From positions 62,001 to 126,000 of the forward strand of contig JAJDUZ010000053.1 of assembly GCA_022826385.1 (NCBI GenBank): a DNA stretch of 64,000 nt, given 5' to 3'. Below the pieces are notes generated by a model. That model was not told the DNA's origin. It searched no databases and saw only the letters and a list, made by a program, of their open reading frames with translations. Below, piece after piece: positions 26,632 to 35,352 of this stretch. A program made the position numbers and the translations under genes. Source of the stretch: Silicimonas sp. (GTDB lineage: Bacteria; Pseudomonadota; Alphaproteobacteria; Rhodobacterales; Rhodobacteraceae). Positions within the stretch are counted from its first letter, which is position 1, and every line of letters begins with the position of its first letter.

Positions 26632-27275
26632 ACCGTCGACGCAAAGGTCTTCTTCAGCGCCACGTCGACATCGCCCAGCGTCACCGGCAGGCCCAGATCG
26701 ACCAGTGACGTGACCCCGTGGTCCGAGATGCCGCAGGGCACGATCCCGTCGAAATGCGAGAGGTCCGGTTCGACGTTGATCGACAGCCCGTGGAAACTGA
26801 CCCATTTCCGCATCTGCACGCCAAGGGCTGCAATCTTGTCCTCGCGCGGGGTGCCGTCGGGCAGGAGTGGTTTCTCGGGCCGAGTGACCCAAACCCCAAC
26901 GCGGCCTTCGCGGACCTCGCCGGTGACATTGAACTCGGCCAGCGCGGCAATGACCCAGGCTTCCAGTTGTTCGACGAAACGGCGGACATCCTTGCCGCGG
27001 GCCGCGACGTCCAACATGACGTAAGCCACGCGCTGCCCCGGCCCGTGATAGGTGAACTGCCCGCCGCGCCGCGTGCGATGCACGGGGAAGCGGTCGGGCT
27101 CTTTCAGGTCAGCCTCATTGGCCGAGGTGCCAGCGGTATAAAGCGGCGGATGCTCGAGCAGCCAGATCGCCTCGGCTTCGGTGCCCGCGCGAATCCCGGC
27201 CACCCGCTGCTCCATCGCGGCAAGAGCGGCGTCATATGCCACGGGCGCTGTGCTGGTGATCCATTCGACGGCCAT
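26595..27275 (-). CDS. lipB: Lipoyl(octanoyl) transferase
   Basis: The 226-residue protein has the LipB signature [21 protein letters not shown], the catalytic Lys region [17 protein letters not shown] and the catalytic Cys in [15 protein letters not shown]. It moves octanoate from acyl-carrier protein to lipoyl domains, for example those of 2-oxoacid dehydrogenases such as the one at 49.4 kb. Start ATG at 27275. Its C-terminal codons overlap the convergent small gene by 37 nt. Confidence 0.95.
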   Translation of the reverse strand: MAVEWITSTAPVAYDAALAAMEQRVAGIRAGTEAEAIWLLEHPPLYTAGTSANEADLKEPDRFPVHRTRRGGQFTYHGPGQRVAYVMLDVAARGKDVRRFVEQLEAWVIAALAEFNVTGEVREGRVGVWVTRPEKPLLPDGTPREDKIAALGVQMRKWVSFHGLSINVEPDLSHFDGIVPCGISDHGVTSLVDLGLPVTLGDVDVALKKTFASTVQSFSNPPGQTN

Positions 27276-27397
27276 GCGTCTCTCCTAGTCCGCCGGTTTC
27301 CGAGAGGCAATCACGCCGCGCAGACGGATTTCCGCATTTCCCCCCTTCACAACGTCGCGGACTGACGCTAAACCCCCGCCACCCGAAGCCGGGACGT

Positions 27398-27484
27398 GCG
27401 GTCGTGGCGGAATTGGTAGACGCGCAGCGTTGAGGTCGCTGTGGGGTAACTCCCGTGGAAGTTCGAGTCTTCTCGACCGCACCA
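27398..27484 (+). tRNA. tRNA-Leu (anticodon GAG)
   Basis: The 87-nt class II tRNA has acceptor arms GCGGTCG (27398-27404) and CGACCGC (27474-27480), anticodon stem CAGCG/CGCTG around loop TTGAGGT (anticodon GAG), a long variable arm, T-arm GTTCGAGTC and an encoded CCA end. GAG reads CUC/CUU leucine codons, abundant here. Confidence 0.97.
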
Positions 27485-27516
27485 TTCACCCGGATCAGCT
27501 GGTCCGGTGGCTCTTC

Positions 27517-28545
27517 CTAAAACGCGATCTGTACCTTGACCGATTGATGCCGGTCCGAGGCGGTCTCGAAGGCGGTTTGCGCCTCGTCCAGGGCAAAGCT
27601 CTGGGTGATCAGGGGTGAGACATCGATCCGCCCGGCTTGCATCATCTGGACCGCAAGCGGGTATTCGTGGTGGAACCGGAACGAGCCTTTCAGCACCAGT
27701 TCCTTCGCCGTCATCGCTTGCATCGGCAGTGTCATGTCGCCACCCAGACCCAGTTGCAGAACGGTTGCGCCGGGTCTGAGGGCGGGCACGGCCGCGGCCA
27801 GGGCAGACGCGACGCCACTGCATTCGAAGAGCACGTCGAAATGGCCTTTGTCTGCCGTGAATGGCGCAAGCGCGTCGGGCGTTTCGGCCACGTTGAAGGT
27901 GTCATCCGCGCCAACCTCGCGGGCCTTGGCCAGCGTGAAGGGCGTGATGTCGGTGGCGGCGATCTGAAGGGCGCCATAGGCACGCGCCACGCTGACCGCC
28001 AGAAGACCGATCGGGCCGCAGCCGGTGACCAGCACGCGCTTGCCCGCCAACGCTCCGGCCAGACGCGCACCGTGCAGGACAACGGCCAAAGGTTCAGCCA
28101 TCGCCGCCTCGCCGGCGCTTAATCCATCGGCAACCACACATTGCGCGGCATCCGCCACCAGCCATTCGCGGAACGCGCCTTGTATGTGCGGGAAGGGCAT
28201 GGCCGAGCCATAGAACCGCATGTTCAGGCAGTGGTTCTGCTGGCCCGCTTGGCAAAAGCCGCAGGTGCCGCAAGGTCGCGAGGGGGACACCGCGACACGG
28301 GCGCCTTCCGTTAGGCCGGTGACGCCCGGGCCCAATGCCGCGACCTGACCGGCGACCTCGTGACCGAGGATCATCGGTTCCCGCAAGCGCACCGTGCCGA
28401 AGCCGCCGTGGTTGTAGTAATGCAGGTCCGAGCCGCAGATGCCGCCACGCTCCATCCGGATCAGAACCTCGCCCGGGCCGGGACTGGGCGTGTCGTGTTC
28501 GTCGATCCGCAAATCCTTGGCAGCGTGAACGGTGATGGTTTTCAT
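27517..28545 (-). CDS. idnD: Zinc-dependent L-idonate 5-dehydrogenase-like enzyme
   Basis: The 342-residue medium-chain dehydrogenase has catalytic zinc ligands (GGICGSDLHYY, GHEVAG), structural zinc cysteines (CGTCGFCQAGQQNHC) and the Rossmann motif VTGCGPIGLLAV. The HYYNHGGFGTVRLREPMILGHE block matches IdnD, which oxidises L-idonate to 5-ketogluconate. It is divergent from idnO across tandem GntR/IdnR-type operators, which supports the assignment. Related polyol or sugar-acid substrates remain possible. Confidence 0.85.
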   Translation of the reverse strand: MKTITVHAAKDLRIDEHDTPSPGPGEVLIRMERGGICGSDLHYYNHGGFGTVRLREPMILGHEVAGQVAALGPGVTGLTEGARVAVSPSRPCGTCGFCQAGQQNHCLNMRFYGSAMPFPHIQGAFREWLVADAAQCVVADGLSAGEAAMAEPLAVVLHGARLAGALAGKRVLVTGCGPIGLLAVSVARAYGALQIAATDITPFTLAKAREVGADDTFNVAETPDALAPFTADKGHFDVLFECSGVASALAAAVPALRPGATVLQLGLGGDMTLPMQAMTAKELVLKGSFRFHHEYPLAVQMMQAGRIDVSPLITQSFALDEAQTAFETASDRHQSVKVQIAF

Positions 28546-28588
28546 GGGCGGTGCCTTTGGGCTTGAAGATTGCGGGTTGACAAGAGGT

Positions 28589-28616
28589 TGTTACCGGTAA
28601 CATGTTATCCGTAACA
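28589..28616. promoter_or_regulatory. Two adjoining GntR/IdnR-type operators between idnD and idnO
   Basis: TGTTACCGGTAACA (28589-28602, a perfect 14-bp palindrome) is followed directly by TGTTATCCGTAACA (28603-28616). The first equals the known E. coli GntR/IdnR consensus. Placed in the divergent promoter, they probably control both directions through one or both LacI regulators encoded at 30.6-32.7 kb. Confidence 0.85.
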
Positions 28617-28656
28617 TTCGCCCCGCGTCAATGGGGTCAACAACCGGGAGCGCTTC

Positions 28657-29421
28657 ATGTCGGACTTGTTTTCTTTATCGGGCAAACGCGCCCTCGTCAC
28701 CGGGTCGTCGCAGGGAATAGGCTTCGCCCTGGCCCGCGGTCTGGCCGAAGCCGGTGCCGATATCGTGTTGAACGGGCGCGATGCGGCCAAGCTTGAGGCC
28801 GCGGCGGCGACGCTGACGGGCGAGGGGGCAAATGTGACCACGCTCGCTTTCGACGTGACCGATCATGACGCGGTGCGCGACGCCGTTGATGGGTTCGAGA
28901 CGGCGACGGGTGGCATCGATATCCTCGTCAACAACGCCGGCATGCAGCACCGCACCGCGTTGGAGGACTTCCCGGCGGATGCGTTCGAGCGCTTGCTGCA
29001 AACCAACATCGCCAGCGTCTTCCATGTTGGCCAAGCCGTTGCGCGGCACATGATCGGGCGCGGGGCGGGCAAGATCATCAACATCGCCAGCGTGCAGACC
29101 GCGCTCGCCCGACCGGGCATCGCGCCTTATACCGCGACCAAGGGCGCGGTCGGTAACCTGACCAAGGGTATGGCGACCGACTGGGCCAAGCACGGGCTTC
29201 AGTGCAACGCGATTGCGCCCGGCTATTTCGACACGCCGCTGAACGCCGCGCTTGTCGCGGATCCCGAGTTCTCGGCCTGGCTTGAAAAGCGGACGCCCGC
29301 CGGACGCTGGGGCAATGTCGAGGAGCTGGTCGGCGCCTGCGTCTTCCTGTCTTCGGCCGCATCAAGCTTCGTCAACGGGCACACGCTGTTCGTCGACGGC
29401 GGCATTACGGCGTCGCTATGA
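28657..29421 (+). CDS. idnO: SDR oxidoreductase, gluconate 5-dehydrogenase-like
   Basis: The 254-residue classical SDR has TGSSQGIG, NNAGMQHR, an active-site Ser region (NIASVQTALARPG), YTATK and the C-terminal FVNGHTLFVDGGITASL. FSLSGKRALVTGSSQGIG with NAGMQHR is typical of IdnO, which reduces 5-ketogluconate to gluconate. GGGAG lies upstream of the ATG. ATGA overlap with the next gene. Confidence 0.86.
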   Translation: MSDLFSLSGKRALVTGSSQGIGFALARGLAEAGADIVLNGRDAAKLEAAAATLTGEGANVTTLAFDVTDHDAVRDAVDGFETATGGIDILVNNAGMQHRTALEDFPADAFERLLQTNIASVFHVGQAVARHMIGRGAGKIINIASVQTALARPGIAPYTATKGAVGNLTKGMATDWAKHGLQCNAIAPGYFDTPLNAALVADPEFSAWLEKRTPAGRWGNVEELVGACVFLSSAASSFVNGHTLFVDGGITASL

Positions 29422-30305
29422 GCGAACGGATCGGATTGGTCGGCGCCGGTGCGATGGGCGGTGCCATCGGCACGCGGCTTCTGGACACCGGCAACGCGCT
29501 GACGGTGTTCGACCTCGACCCCGAAAAGGTCGCAGCCCTGGTCGAGAAGGGCGCGGTCGCGGCCAGCTCGTCGGCGGAAGCGGCAGCGGGCAACAGCTTT
29601 GTCATCACCTCGCTCAACGCCTCGCGCATCGTCGAGATCGCGGCCTTTGGTGCGGGTGGCATCGTCGAGGGCGCGGCGACCGGCACGCTGATTGTCGACA
29701 TGTCCTCGATCGACCCCGGTGCAACGCGCGACTTTGCGGCTCGGGCGAAAGAGCGTGGCTTGGGCTGGGTCGACAGCCCTTTGTCGGGCGGCGCGCCGAA
29801 GGCGCTGACCGGGGAGCTGACGTTGATGGCCGGGGGCGCGGCGGCGGATGTCGAGGCGGCGCATCAGGTGCTGAAGCATGTGGCGTCGAACTATACGCAT
29901 ATGGGGCCGTCCGGTGCGGGGCAGACAACCAAGCTGATCAATCAGGTGCTTTGCGGTCTTGGCTTCCTTGCCGTGGCCGAAGCCACGCAACTGGCGCTGG
30001 ACGCAGGCGTGGATGCCGAGAAGATCCCGCAGGCGCTGAAAGGCGGGCGGGCCGACAGTGCGCTGCTGCAGGAATATCTGCCGCGCTTTGCCACCAAGGA
30101 TTACCGGCGCACCGGCCGGATCGACAACATGGTCAAGGACCTGAACGCGGTGAATGACCTTGCGCGGGAAACCGGCACCTCGATGCCGATGACCGCCCTC
30201 TGCGCCGAGATCCATAGGATGCTGACCGCGGCGGGACTGGGCGGCGAGGATCAGGCGGCGGTGATGGAGTTCTTCAACGGTGCGAAAGAGGAGATACCGG
30301 CATGA
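29418..30305 (+). CDS. NAD(P)-dependent beta-hydroxyacid dehydrogenase (3-HIBDH family)
   Basis: The 295-residue protein has an N-terminal Rossmann motif GLVGAGAMGGAIG, the substrate-binding DSPLSGGAPKALTGELTLMAGG and catalytic Lys in GAGQTTKLINQ. The family includes 3-hydroxyisobutyrate dehydrogenase, tartronate semialdehyde reductase and related sugar-acid enzymes. Within this operon it probably acts on a sugar-acid breakdown product. 4-nt overlaps on both sides couple it to idnO and the next ORF. Confidence 0.87.
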   Translation: MSERIGLVGAGAMGGAIGTRLLDTGNALTVFDLDPEKVAALVEKGAVAASSSAEAAAGNSFVITSLNASRIVEIAAFGAGGIVEGAATGTLIVDMSSIDPGATRDFAARAKERGLGWVDSPLSGGAPKALTGELTLMAGGAAADVEAAHQVLKHVASNYTHMGPSGAGQTTKLINQVLCGLGFLAVAEATQLALDAGVDAEKIPQALKGGRADSALLQEYLPRFATKDYRRTGRIDNMVKDLNAVNDLARETGTSMPMTALCAEIHRMLTAAGLGGEDQAAVMEFFNGAKEEIPA

Positions 30306-30634
30306 TTACACGTTTTGCTTTGTTCGAGGGCCATGTCGCGCCCGAGAATGTCGACGCGTTTCGCGCCGCCGTGAAGACGCGGCTTCTGCCACTTTGGACG
30401 AAGTTTCCCGGCGCGACGGATGTCAGCGTGATGTTCGGTGAAGAGCGCGACGAAGGCGCGCCCGAGTTCCCGTTGATCCTTGCGATCACCTATCCGGACC
30501 GCGCGGCCATGGAAGGCGCGTTGGGCAGTCCATATCGCGCCCAGTCACGCGATGTGACCGGCGAGATCACCGAGGCTTACTTTGACGGTCGCATTCATCA
30601 CCACGTGACCGAACGGCTCAGCGTCGCGGTGTAA
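30302..30634 (+). CDS. Small protein, probable dimeric alpha/beta-barrel (ferredoxin-like) fold
   Basis: The 110-residue protein starts MITRFALFEGHVAPENVDAF and has a beta-alpha-beta pattern with LPLWTKFPGATDVSVMFG and LILAITYPDRAAMEGALGSPYRAQS. This resembles Dabb/EthD-like proteins, some of which are isomerases or mutarotases. Function not known. Coupled by ATGA to the dehydrogenase upstream and followed 6 nt later by the LacI gene. Confidence 0.7.
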   Translation: MITRFALFEGHVAPENVDAFRAAVKTRLLPLWTKFPGATDVSVMFGEERDEGAPEFPLILAITYPDRAAMEGALGSPYRAQSRDVTGEITEAYFDGRIHHHVTERLSVAV

Positions 30635-30640
30635 GCGGTC

Positions 30641-31642
30641 ATGGGCGCCCGGATCACCATGCGCGATGTGGCCGAGGCTGTCGGTGTGTCGCCGATGACG
30701 GTCAGTCGCGCCTTTCGCGAAGACCGGGCGGTCAGCGTCGAAACGCGCAACCGCATCCGGCAGGCGGCTGACCGGTTGGGCTATGTCTATGACAGCAGCG
30801 CGACGGCGTTCCGGACCCAGAAAAGCGGATTTGTCGCTGTAACCTTGCCCTCGCTCAACAACGCCAATTTCGCCGAGACCTATCGCGGGTTGTCGAACGC
30901 GATCGAAGGCAGCGGGATGCAGTTGCTGTTGGGGGCCACGAATTACCGGGTCGAGAAGGAAGAAGATTTGGTCCGTCAGCTTCTGGCGCGGAACCCCGAG
31001 GCGCTGGTGATGACGGGGGGACACCACACCGAGGCCACGCGCGATCTGGTGGCGGCACGCGGGATCCCGGTGATCGAGATGTGGGACCTGCCGGATGCAC
31101 CGCTTGGCCACGCCGTCGGGTTTTCCAACGCCGATGCGATGGGGCGCGTCGTGGGACATCTGGCCACCAAGGGCTGTCGTCAACTGGCCTTTGTCGGCAC
31201 AACCGATGGCACGGACAGTCGCGGCAGCGAACGCTTGCGCGGCGCCCGGATCACTGCCGAGCGTCTGGGCCTTCCGGTGATCCGTTGCCTTGATGCCGGA
31301 CCCGCGCCGGTGTCGATGCGGCATGGCGCCGAACTGGTCGAGCGTCTGGCGGGGGAGCTTGCTGCCTATGACGCACTGATCTGCGTGTCGGACCCGGTGG
31401 CGTTCGGCGTGCTCAGTGCCTGCCGCCGTCTGGGGATGGCGGTGCCGGGTGACATCGCGCTGACCGGCTTCGGGGCGTTCGAGGTCTCGGCGGTGTCGGA
31501 CCCGCGGATCACCACCGTCTCGGTCGAGGCGCGGCGGATCGGCGAAGAGGTCGCGCGTCTGCTGGATGCGCTCTTCGCGGGCGAGGCGGTGCCGCAGCAG
31601 GTTGAAGTCGAGACCAAGCTGGTTCCCGGCGAGACGACGTGA
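30641..31642 (+). CDS. LacI-family transcriptional regulator (GntR/IdnR-like), first paralogue
   Basis: The 333-residue protein has an N-terminal HTH (ITMRDVAEAVGVSPMTVSRAF) with hinge helix, then a periplasmic-binding-protein-like effector domain (GFVAVTLPSLNNANFAET). It is a close paralogue of the next gene, with the same motifs in order. Last gene of the idnO operon. It probably binds the TGTTACCGGTAACA-type operators and responds to gluconate, idonate or a keto derivative (inference). Confidence 0.9.
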   Translation: MGARITMRDVAEAVGVSPMTVSRAFREDRAVSVETRNRIRQAADRLGYVYDSSATAFRTQKSGFVAVTLPSLNNANFAETYRGLSNAIEGSGMQLLLGATNYRVEKEEDLVRQLLARNPEALVMTGGHHTEATRDLVAARGIPVIEMWDLPDAPLGHAVGFSNADAMGRVVGHLATKGCRQLAFVGTTDGTDSRGSERLRGARITAERLGLPVIRCLDAGPAPVSMRHGAELVERLAGELAAYDALICVSDPVAFGVLSACRRLGMAVPGDIALTGFGAFEVSAVSDPRITTVSVEARRIGEEVARLLDALFAGEAVPQQVEVETKLVPGETT

Positions 31643-31684
31643 CCCGCCGCCTTGGCTTGAATGCGCCGGGGGGTTGGGTCACAC

Positions 31685-31698
31685 TGTGACCGATAACA
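31685..31698. promoter_or_regulatory. GntR/IdnR-type operator before the second LacI gene
   Basis: TGTGACCGATAACA lies in the 73-bp gap between the two LacI genes and differs from TGTTACCGGTAACA at two positions. It suggests autoregulation or cross-regulation of the second regulator. Confidence 0.7.
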
Positions 31699-31715
31699 AT
31701 AGGTCTGATCTCCGC

Positions 31716-32738
31716 GTGCCAAACTCTCCGAAATCGCCGGTTACCATGCGCGACGTTGCCCGTGCCGCCGGCGTGTCGCGGATGACCGTTTCGCGGGCCT
31801 TGAAGAAGAACAGCCCGGTCTCGCGCGAGACGCGCGAGCGGATTCTCGAGGTCGTACGCCAGATGAATTACGTGCCTGACCAGATGGCGGGCAGCCTGAC
31901 GACCAAGCGGTCCGGGTTCGTGGCGGTGCTGGTGCCGTCGCTGAACAACCTTCACTTTGCCGAAACCGTGCAGGCGCTGACCGAGGCATTGGAAAAGATC
32001 GGGCAGCAGGTTTTGCTGGGCTATACCGACTATTCCAAGCAGCGCGAGGAAGAACTGGTCGAGGCCATGCTGCGCCGCCGACCCGAGGCCGTAGTCTTGT
32101 CCTATGACGGACACAGCGACCGGACCGTGGCGCTGTTGAGCGATGCGAATGTGCCGGTGGTCGAGCTTTGGGAGGTGCCCGAGGACCCGCTGCAGCACAC
32201 GATCGGGTTTTCCAACCGGAAGGCGGCGGCCGATATGACGGCGGCGCTCATCGGCAAGGGCTACAGGAACATCGCCTTTCTGGGCGAGGCCGATGACGCC
32301 TGGACGCGCGGGGCCGCGCGACGGGCCGGGTGGCGCGATGCGATGCAGGCGGCGGGGTTGTCAGCGCACCGGTTGATGAAGATCGGCAAGCCGCCCCTCT
32401 CGATCGAAGACGGGGCCAACGCCGCGCCGAAATTGCTGGCCGAGTTTCCTGACACCGATTGTGTGTTCTGCGTCTCGGACGTGCCGGCCTTTGGTGTTCT
32501 GACCTATCTCAAGTCCATCGGGCGCGACGTGCCGGGCGACATCGCCATTGCCGGGTTCGGGAATTTCGAGGTCTCGCGCTTTTCGACGCCGGCGATCACG
32601 ACGGTCGAGGTCGATCCACGGGAAATCGGCCGGGCCACGGGCGCGTTGATCGCGGATGTGCTGGATGGATCGGGTGACACGGCGCCCCGTCACGGGGCGG
32701 TGGATGTGTCGTTGAGCTTCCGCGGCTCCACCCGCTGA
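31716..32738 (+). CDS. LacI-family transcriptional regulator (GntR/IdnR-like), second paralogue
   Basis: The 340-residue protein has HTH PVTMRDVARAAGVSRMTVSRAL and effector domain GFVAVLVPSLNNLHFAET, strongly similar to the previous gene. I chose GTG at 31716 (AGGT about 10 nt upstream). GTG at 31686 would lie inside the operator and ATG at 31746 would begin within the HTH. Its position before the ABC operon, which carries two more operators, suggests it controls transport. Confidence 0.88.
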   Translation: MPNSPKSPVTMRDVARAAGVSRMTVSRALKKNSPVSRETRERILEVVRQMNYVPDQMAGSLTTKRSGFVAVLVPSLNNLHFAETVQALTEALEKIGQQVLLGYTDYSKQREEELVEAMLRRRPEAVVLSYDGHSDRTVALLSDANVPVVELWEVPEDPLQHTIGFSNRKAAADMTAALIGKGYRNIAFLGEADDAWTRGAARRAGWRDAMQAAGLSAHRLMKIGKPPLSIEDGANAAPKLLAEFPDTDCVFCVSDVPAFGVLTYLKSIGRDVPGDIAIAGFGNFEVSRFSTPAITTVEVDPREIGRATGALIADVLDGSGDTAPRHGAVDVSLSFRGSTR

Positions 32739-32782
32739 GCGACTGCTAGCGTTAACATGCGAAAATGCTGAAAATTAACTTG

Positions 32783-32818
32783 TGTTACCGGTCACACTCA
32801 TTAATGTGACCGGTAACA
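32783..32818. promoter_or_regulatory. Paired GntR/IdnR-type operators before the ABC transporter operon
   Basis: TGTTACCGGTCACA (32783-32796) and its exact reverse complement TGTGACCGGTAACA (32805-32818) are 22 bp apart centre to centre, so the whole 36-bp block is a palindrome. The second site ends 13 nt before the ATPase start codon and abuts its ribosome site, so binding should block initiation. Confidence 0.85.
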
Positions 32819-32830
32819 AAGGGAGGAATC

Positions 32831-33919
32831 ATGCCAGCGATCCATTTGGACAATCTGATAAAGCGCTATGGCGAAACCCAAGTGCTGCACGGGATCGAAC
32901 TGGAGATGGCGGACAACGAGTTCACCGTTCTGGTGGGGCCGTCTGGCTGCGGCAAGTCGACGACCTTGCGGATGATTGCCGGGCTTGAAAGCGTCTCGGA
33001 TGGCGAAATTTGGGTGGATGGCGAGGCCGTCAGCCATCTTGAGCCGAAAGAGCGTGACCTCGCGATGGTGTTTCAGGATTACGCGCTCTATCCGCATATG
33101 AACGTGGCGCAGAACATCTCGTTTGCGCTCCGCCTGCAGCGCCGCCCGAAGTCCGAAATCGACAAGAAAGTGCGCGAAGTGGCCGACGTGGTGGGCCTGA
33201 CCGAGTTTCTGCATCGGAAGCCCGGCGCGCTCTCTGGTGGTCAACGCCAACGGGTCGCGATGGCGCGGGCGCTGGCCAAGGATTCCGGCATTTTCCTGTT
33301 CGATGAACCGCTGTCGAACCTTGACGCCAAGCTGCGCGGGCAGATGCGGGCCGAGCTGGCGCTTATGAGCCAGCGGGTTGAGAAGAACATGATCTATGTC
33401 ACCCACGACCAGATCGAGGCGATGACGCTGGCGGATCGGATCGTCGTCATGCATGGCGGCTATATTCAGCAGCAGGGGTCGCCCGAGGAACTCTTCAAGC
33501 GCCCGGTCAACAAGTTCGTCGCCGGGTTCCTTGGTTCGCCGCCGATGAACTTTCTGAACGGCGAGATCGAGGAACGCGACGGCGAGGTCTTCATCCTTGG
33601 CGAAGGTTTTGCCTTGTCGATTGAAGGCGCCGCGGCCGAGAAGGCGCGTGCGCATAACCACAAACTGGTGACGCTGGGCATTCGCCCGTCCGACCTGCGT
33701 TTCGACGCGGACGCGCCCGCGCACAAGGTGCTGTCGCTGGATGTGACGGTCTCGGAATATATCGGCGCGCAGTCGGTGCTGCTTTGCAAATGCGGAACCG
33801 AGACCGTGATGGTCGAGCTTGCTTCGGAAACGCCAGTGGCCCTTGGCCAGACTTTGAAATTCGCGGTCAACGCGAACGGGGTGCACCTGTTCGATCGGGA
33901 GACCGAGAAGGCCCTTTAA
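32831..33919 (+). CDS. Sugar ABC transporter ATP-binding protein (UgpC/MalK type)
   Basis: The 362-residue protein has Walker A GPSGCGKST, Q-loop VFQDYALYPHM, signature LSGGQRQRVAMARAL, Walker B IFLFDEPLSNLDA, H-loop YVTHDQ and a C-terminal OB/TOBE domain (about 240-360). This long-tailed class energises CUT1 importers. GGGAGGA precedes the ATG. First gene of the transporter operon, directly behind paired operators. Confidence 0.95.
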   Translation: MPAIHLDNLIKRYGETQVLHGIELEMADNEFTVLVGPSGCGKSTTLRMIAGLESVSDGEIWVDGEAVSHLEPKERDLAMVFQDYALYPHMNVAQNISFALRLQRRPKSEIDKKVREVADVVGLTEFLHRKPGALSGGQRQRVAMARALAKDSGIFLFDEPLSNLDAKLRGQMRAELALMSQRVEKNMIYVTHDQIEAMTLADRIVVMHGGYIQQQGSPEELFKRPVNKFVAGFLGSPPMNFLNGEIEERDGEVFILGEGFALSIEGAAAEKARAHNHKLVTLGIRPSDLRFDADAPAHKVLSLDVTVSEYIGAQSVLLCKCGTETVMVELASETPVALGQTLKFAVNANGVHLFDRETEKAL

Positions 33920-33942
33920 AATAGTTCAACGGGAGGAATAAA

Positions 33943-35283
33943 ATGTTGAAAATCTTGAAGAATACGGCGCTTTCGCTGTCAGCCGCTGCGCTGATGGCCA
34001 GCACGGCGCTGGCCGGTGGTCATGGGGGCCCCTATGACGAGTATGCAGGCACCACGCTGATCGTGAACTTCCCGGCACACCCGCATTACGACGCGGTGAT
34101 GAAGATCCTGCCCGAGTTCACCAAGGAAACCGGCATCGAGGTCGAGGTTGACCAGCTGCCTTACCTGAAAATGCGCGAGCGTCAGACGTTGGAACTGGCG
34201 CAGGACGAAGGTGAATATGACCTGATCGCCTATGTCGTGTTCTCGAAGGCCGACTACGTCTACGCCGACCAGCTTGAGAACCTTGCCAAGTACTTCATGA
34301 ACCCCAAGCTGGCCGATCCGTCCTATGACGCGGACGACCTGATTGACGGCTATGTCTACAACATCGGTTTCGCCGGTGGCGGCAAAGGGTATTTGGAAGG
34401 CAAGACCGGCTCGCTCTTCGGTATTCCTTACGGTTCGGAGACCTCGATCCTCGGCTATCGGACGGACATCTTCGAAAAGCATGGGCTTGAAGTGCCGGAA
34501 ACCTATGACGAGATGCTGGAAATTGCCTGCAAGATTCCCGAACTGGAACCGGGCATGGGCGGTGTCGCCTCGCGTGCGGCCTCGGGCCACCATGCAAGCC
34601 ACGCGTTCCTTCTGCATCTTGCGCCTTTGGGCGGCCGGGTATTCGACGATGCGTGGAACCCGATCGTCAACAACGAAGCCGGTGTGGCGGCAGCCAACGC
34701 GCTGAAAACCATCGTGGATTGCGGGCCGGAAGGCGCGACCAACTTTGGCTTCGGTGAAGCGCTGGGCGCGTTCCTGAACGGTGACACGGCAATGTTCCTG
34801 GACACGACCGTTGTCGCGGGCCAGATCAACGACCCGTCCAAATCGCAGGTGGTTGGCAAGGTCGACTGGGCGCTGCACCCGATGGGCACGCGGCGTGGCT
34901 CGCAGACCGGCGGTTTCGGCATCGGCATCCCGTCGAACGCCGAGAACAAGGAAGCCGCGTTCCTGCTGATGCAGTGGCTGACCTCGAAAAAGGGTGACAA
35001 GCTGGTCGCCCTTGCCGGCGGCAACCCAAGCCGCTTCTCGACCCATGCCGATGCGGATGTGAACGCCAAGTTCCCGCATATGGCGACCTTTGGCGAAGCA
35101 CTGAAGCACGCCGATCCGGACTGGCGTCCGATCATCCCCGTCTGGGGCAAGATCAACGCTGATCTTGGCACGACGCTCTCGAAAGTGCTGACCGAGGATC
35201 TGGACATCCAGGAAGCCCTCGACGGTGTAGCCGAGCGTACCAAGGCCGTGATGGAAGAGGCCGGGTACTACACCTGGCAGTAA
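33943..35283 (+). CDS. Extracellular solute-binding protein, family 1
   Basis: The 446-residue protein has a signal peptide (MLKILKNTALSLSAAALMAS, cleavage after ALA) and a mature domain with FGIPYGSETSILGYRTDIF and GGFGIGIPSNAENKEAAF, typical of sugar-binding SBP_bac_1 proteins. It delivers substrate to the two permeases downstream. The regulon suggests a sugar acid or oligosaccharide thereof, but the ligand is not deducible. Strong GGGAGGA ribosome site. Confidence 0.93.
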   Translation: MLKILKNTALSLSAAALMASTALAGGHGGPYDEYAGTTLIVNFPAHPHYDAVMKILPEFTKETGIEVEVDQLPYLKMRERQTLELAQDEGEYDLIAYVVFSKADYVYADQLENLAKYFMNPKLADPSYDADDLIDGYVYNIGFAGGGKGYLEGKTGSLFGIPYGSETSILGYRTDIFEKHGLEVPETYDEMLEIACKIPELEPGMGGVASRAASGHHASHAFLLHLAPLGGRVFDDAWNPIVNNEAGVAAANALKTIVDCGPEGATNFGFGEALGAFLNGDTAMFLDTTVVAGQINDPSKSQVVGKVDWALHPMGTRRGSQTGGFGIGIPSNAENKEAAFLLMQWLTSKKGDKLVALAGGNPSRFSTHADADVNAKFPHMATFGEALKHADPDWRPIIPVWGKINADLGTTLSKVLTEDLDIQEALDGVAERTKAVMEEAGYYTWQ

Positions 35284-35296
35284 TCCTCCCTCCCTG

Positions 35297-35322
35297 AGGG
35301 GGCAGGCTTCGGTCTGCCCCTG
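35297..35322 (+). other. Intercistronic hairpin after the binding-protein gene
   Basis: GGGGCAG (35299-35305) pairs with CTGCCCC (35314-35320) around GCTTCGGT. There is no T-run. Such hairpins after binding-protein genes often stabilise the upstream mRNA, so that binding protein is made in excess over the permeases. Confidence 0.65.
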
Positions 35323-35352
35323 AAACCACCCTCTCACTTGCGGTTTGTCCTC

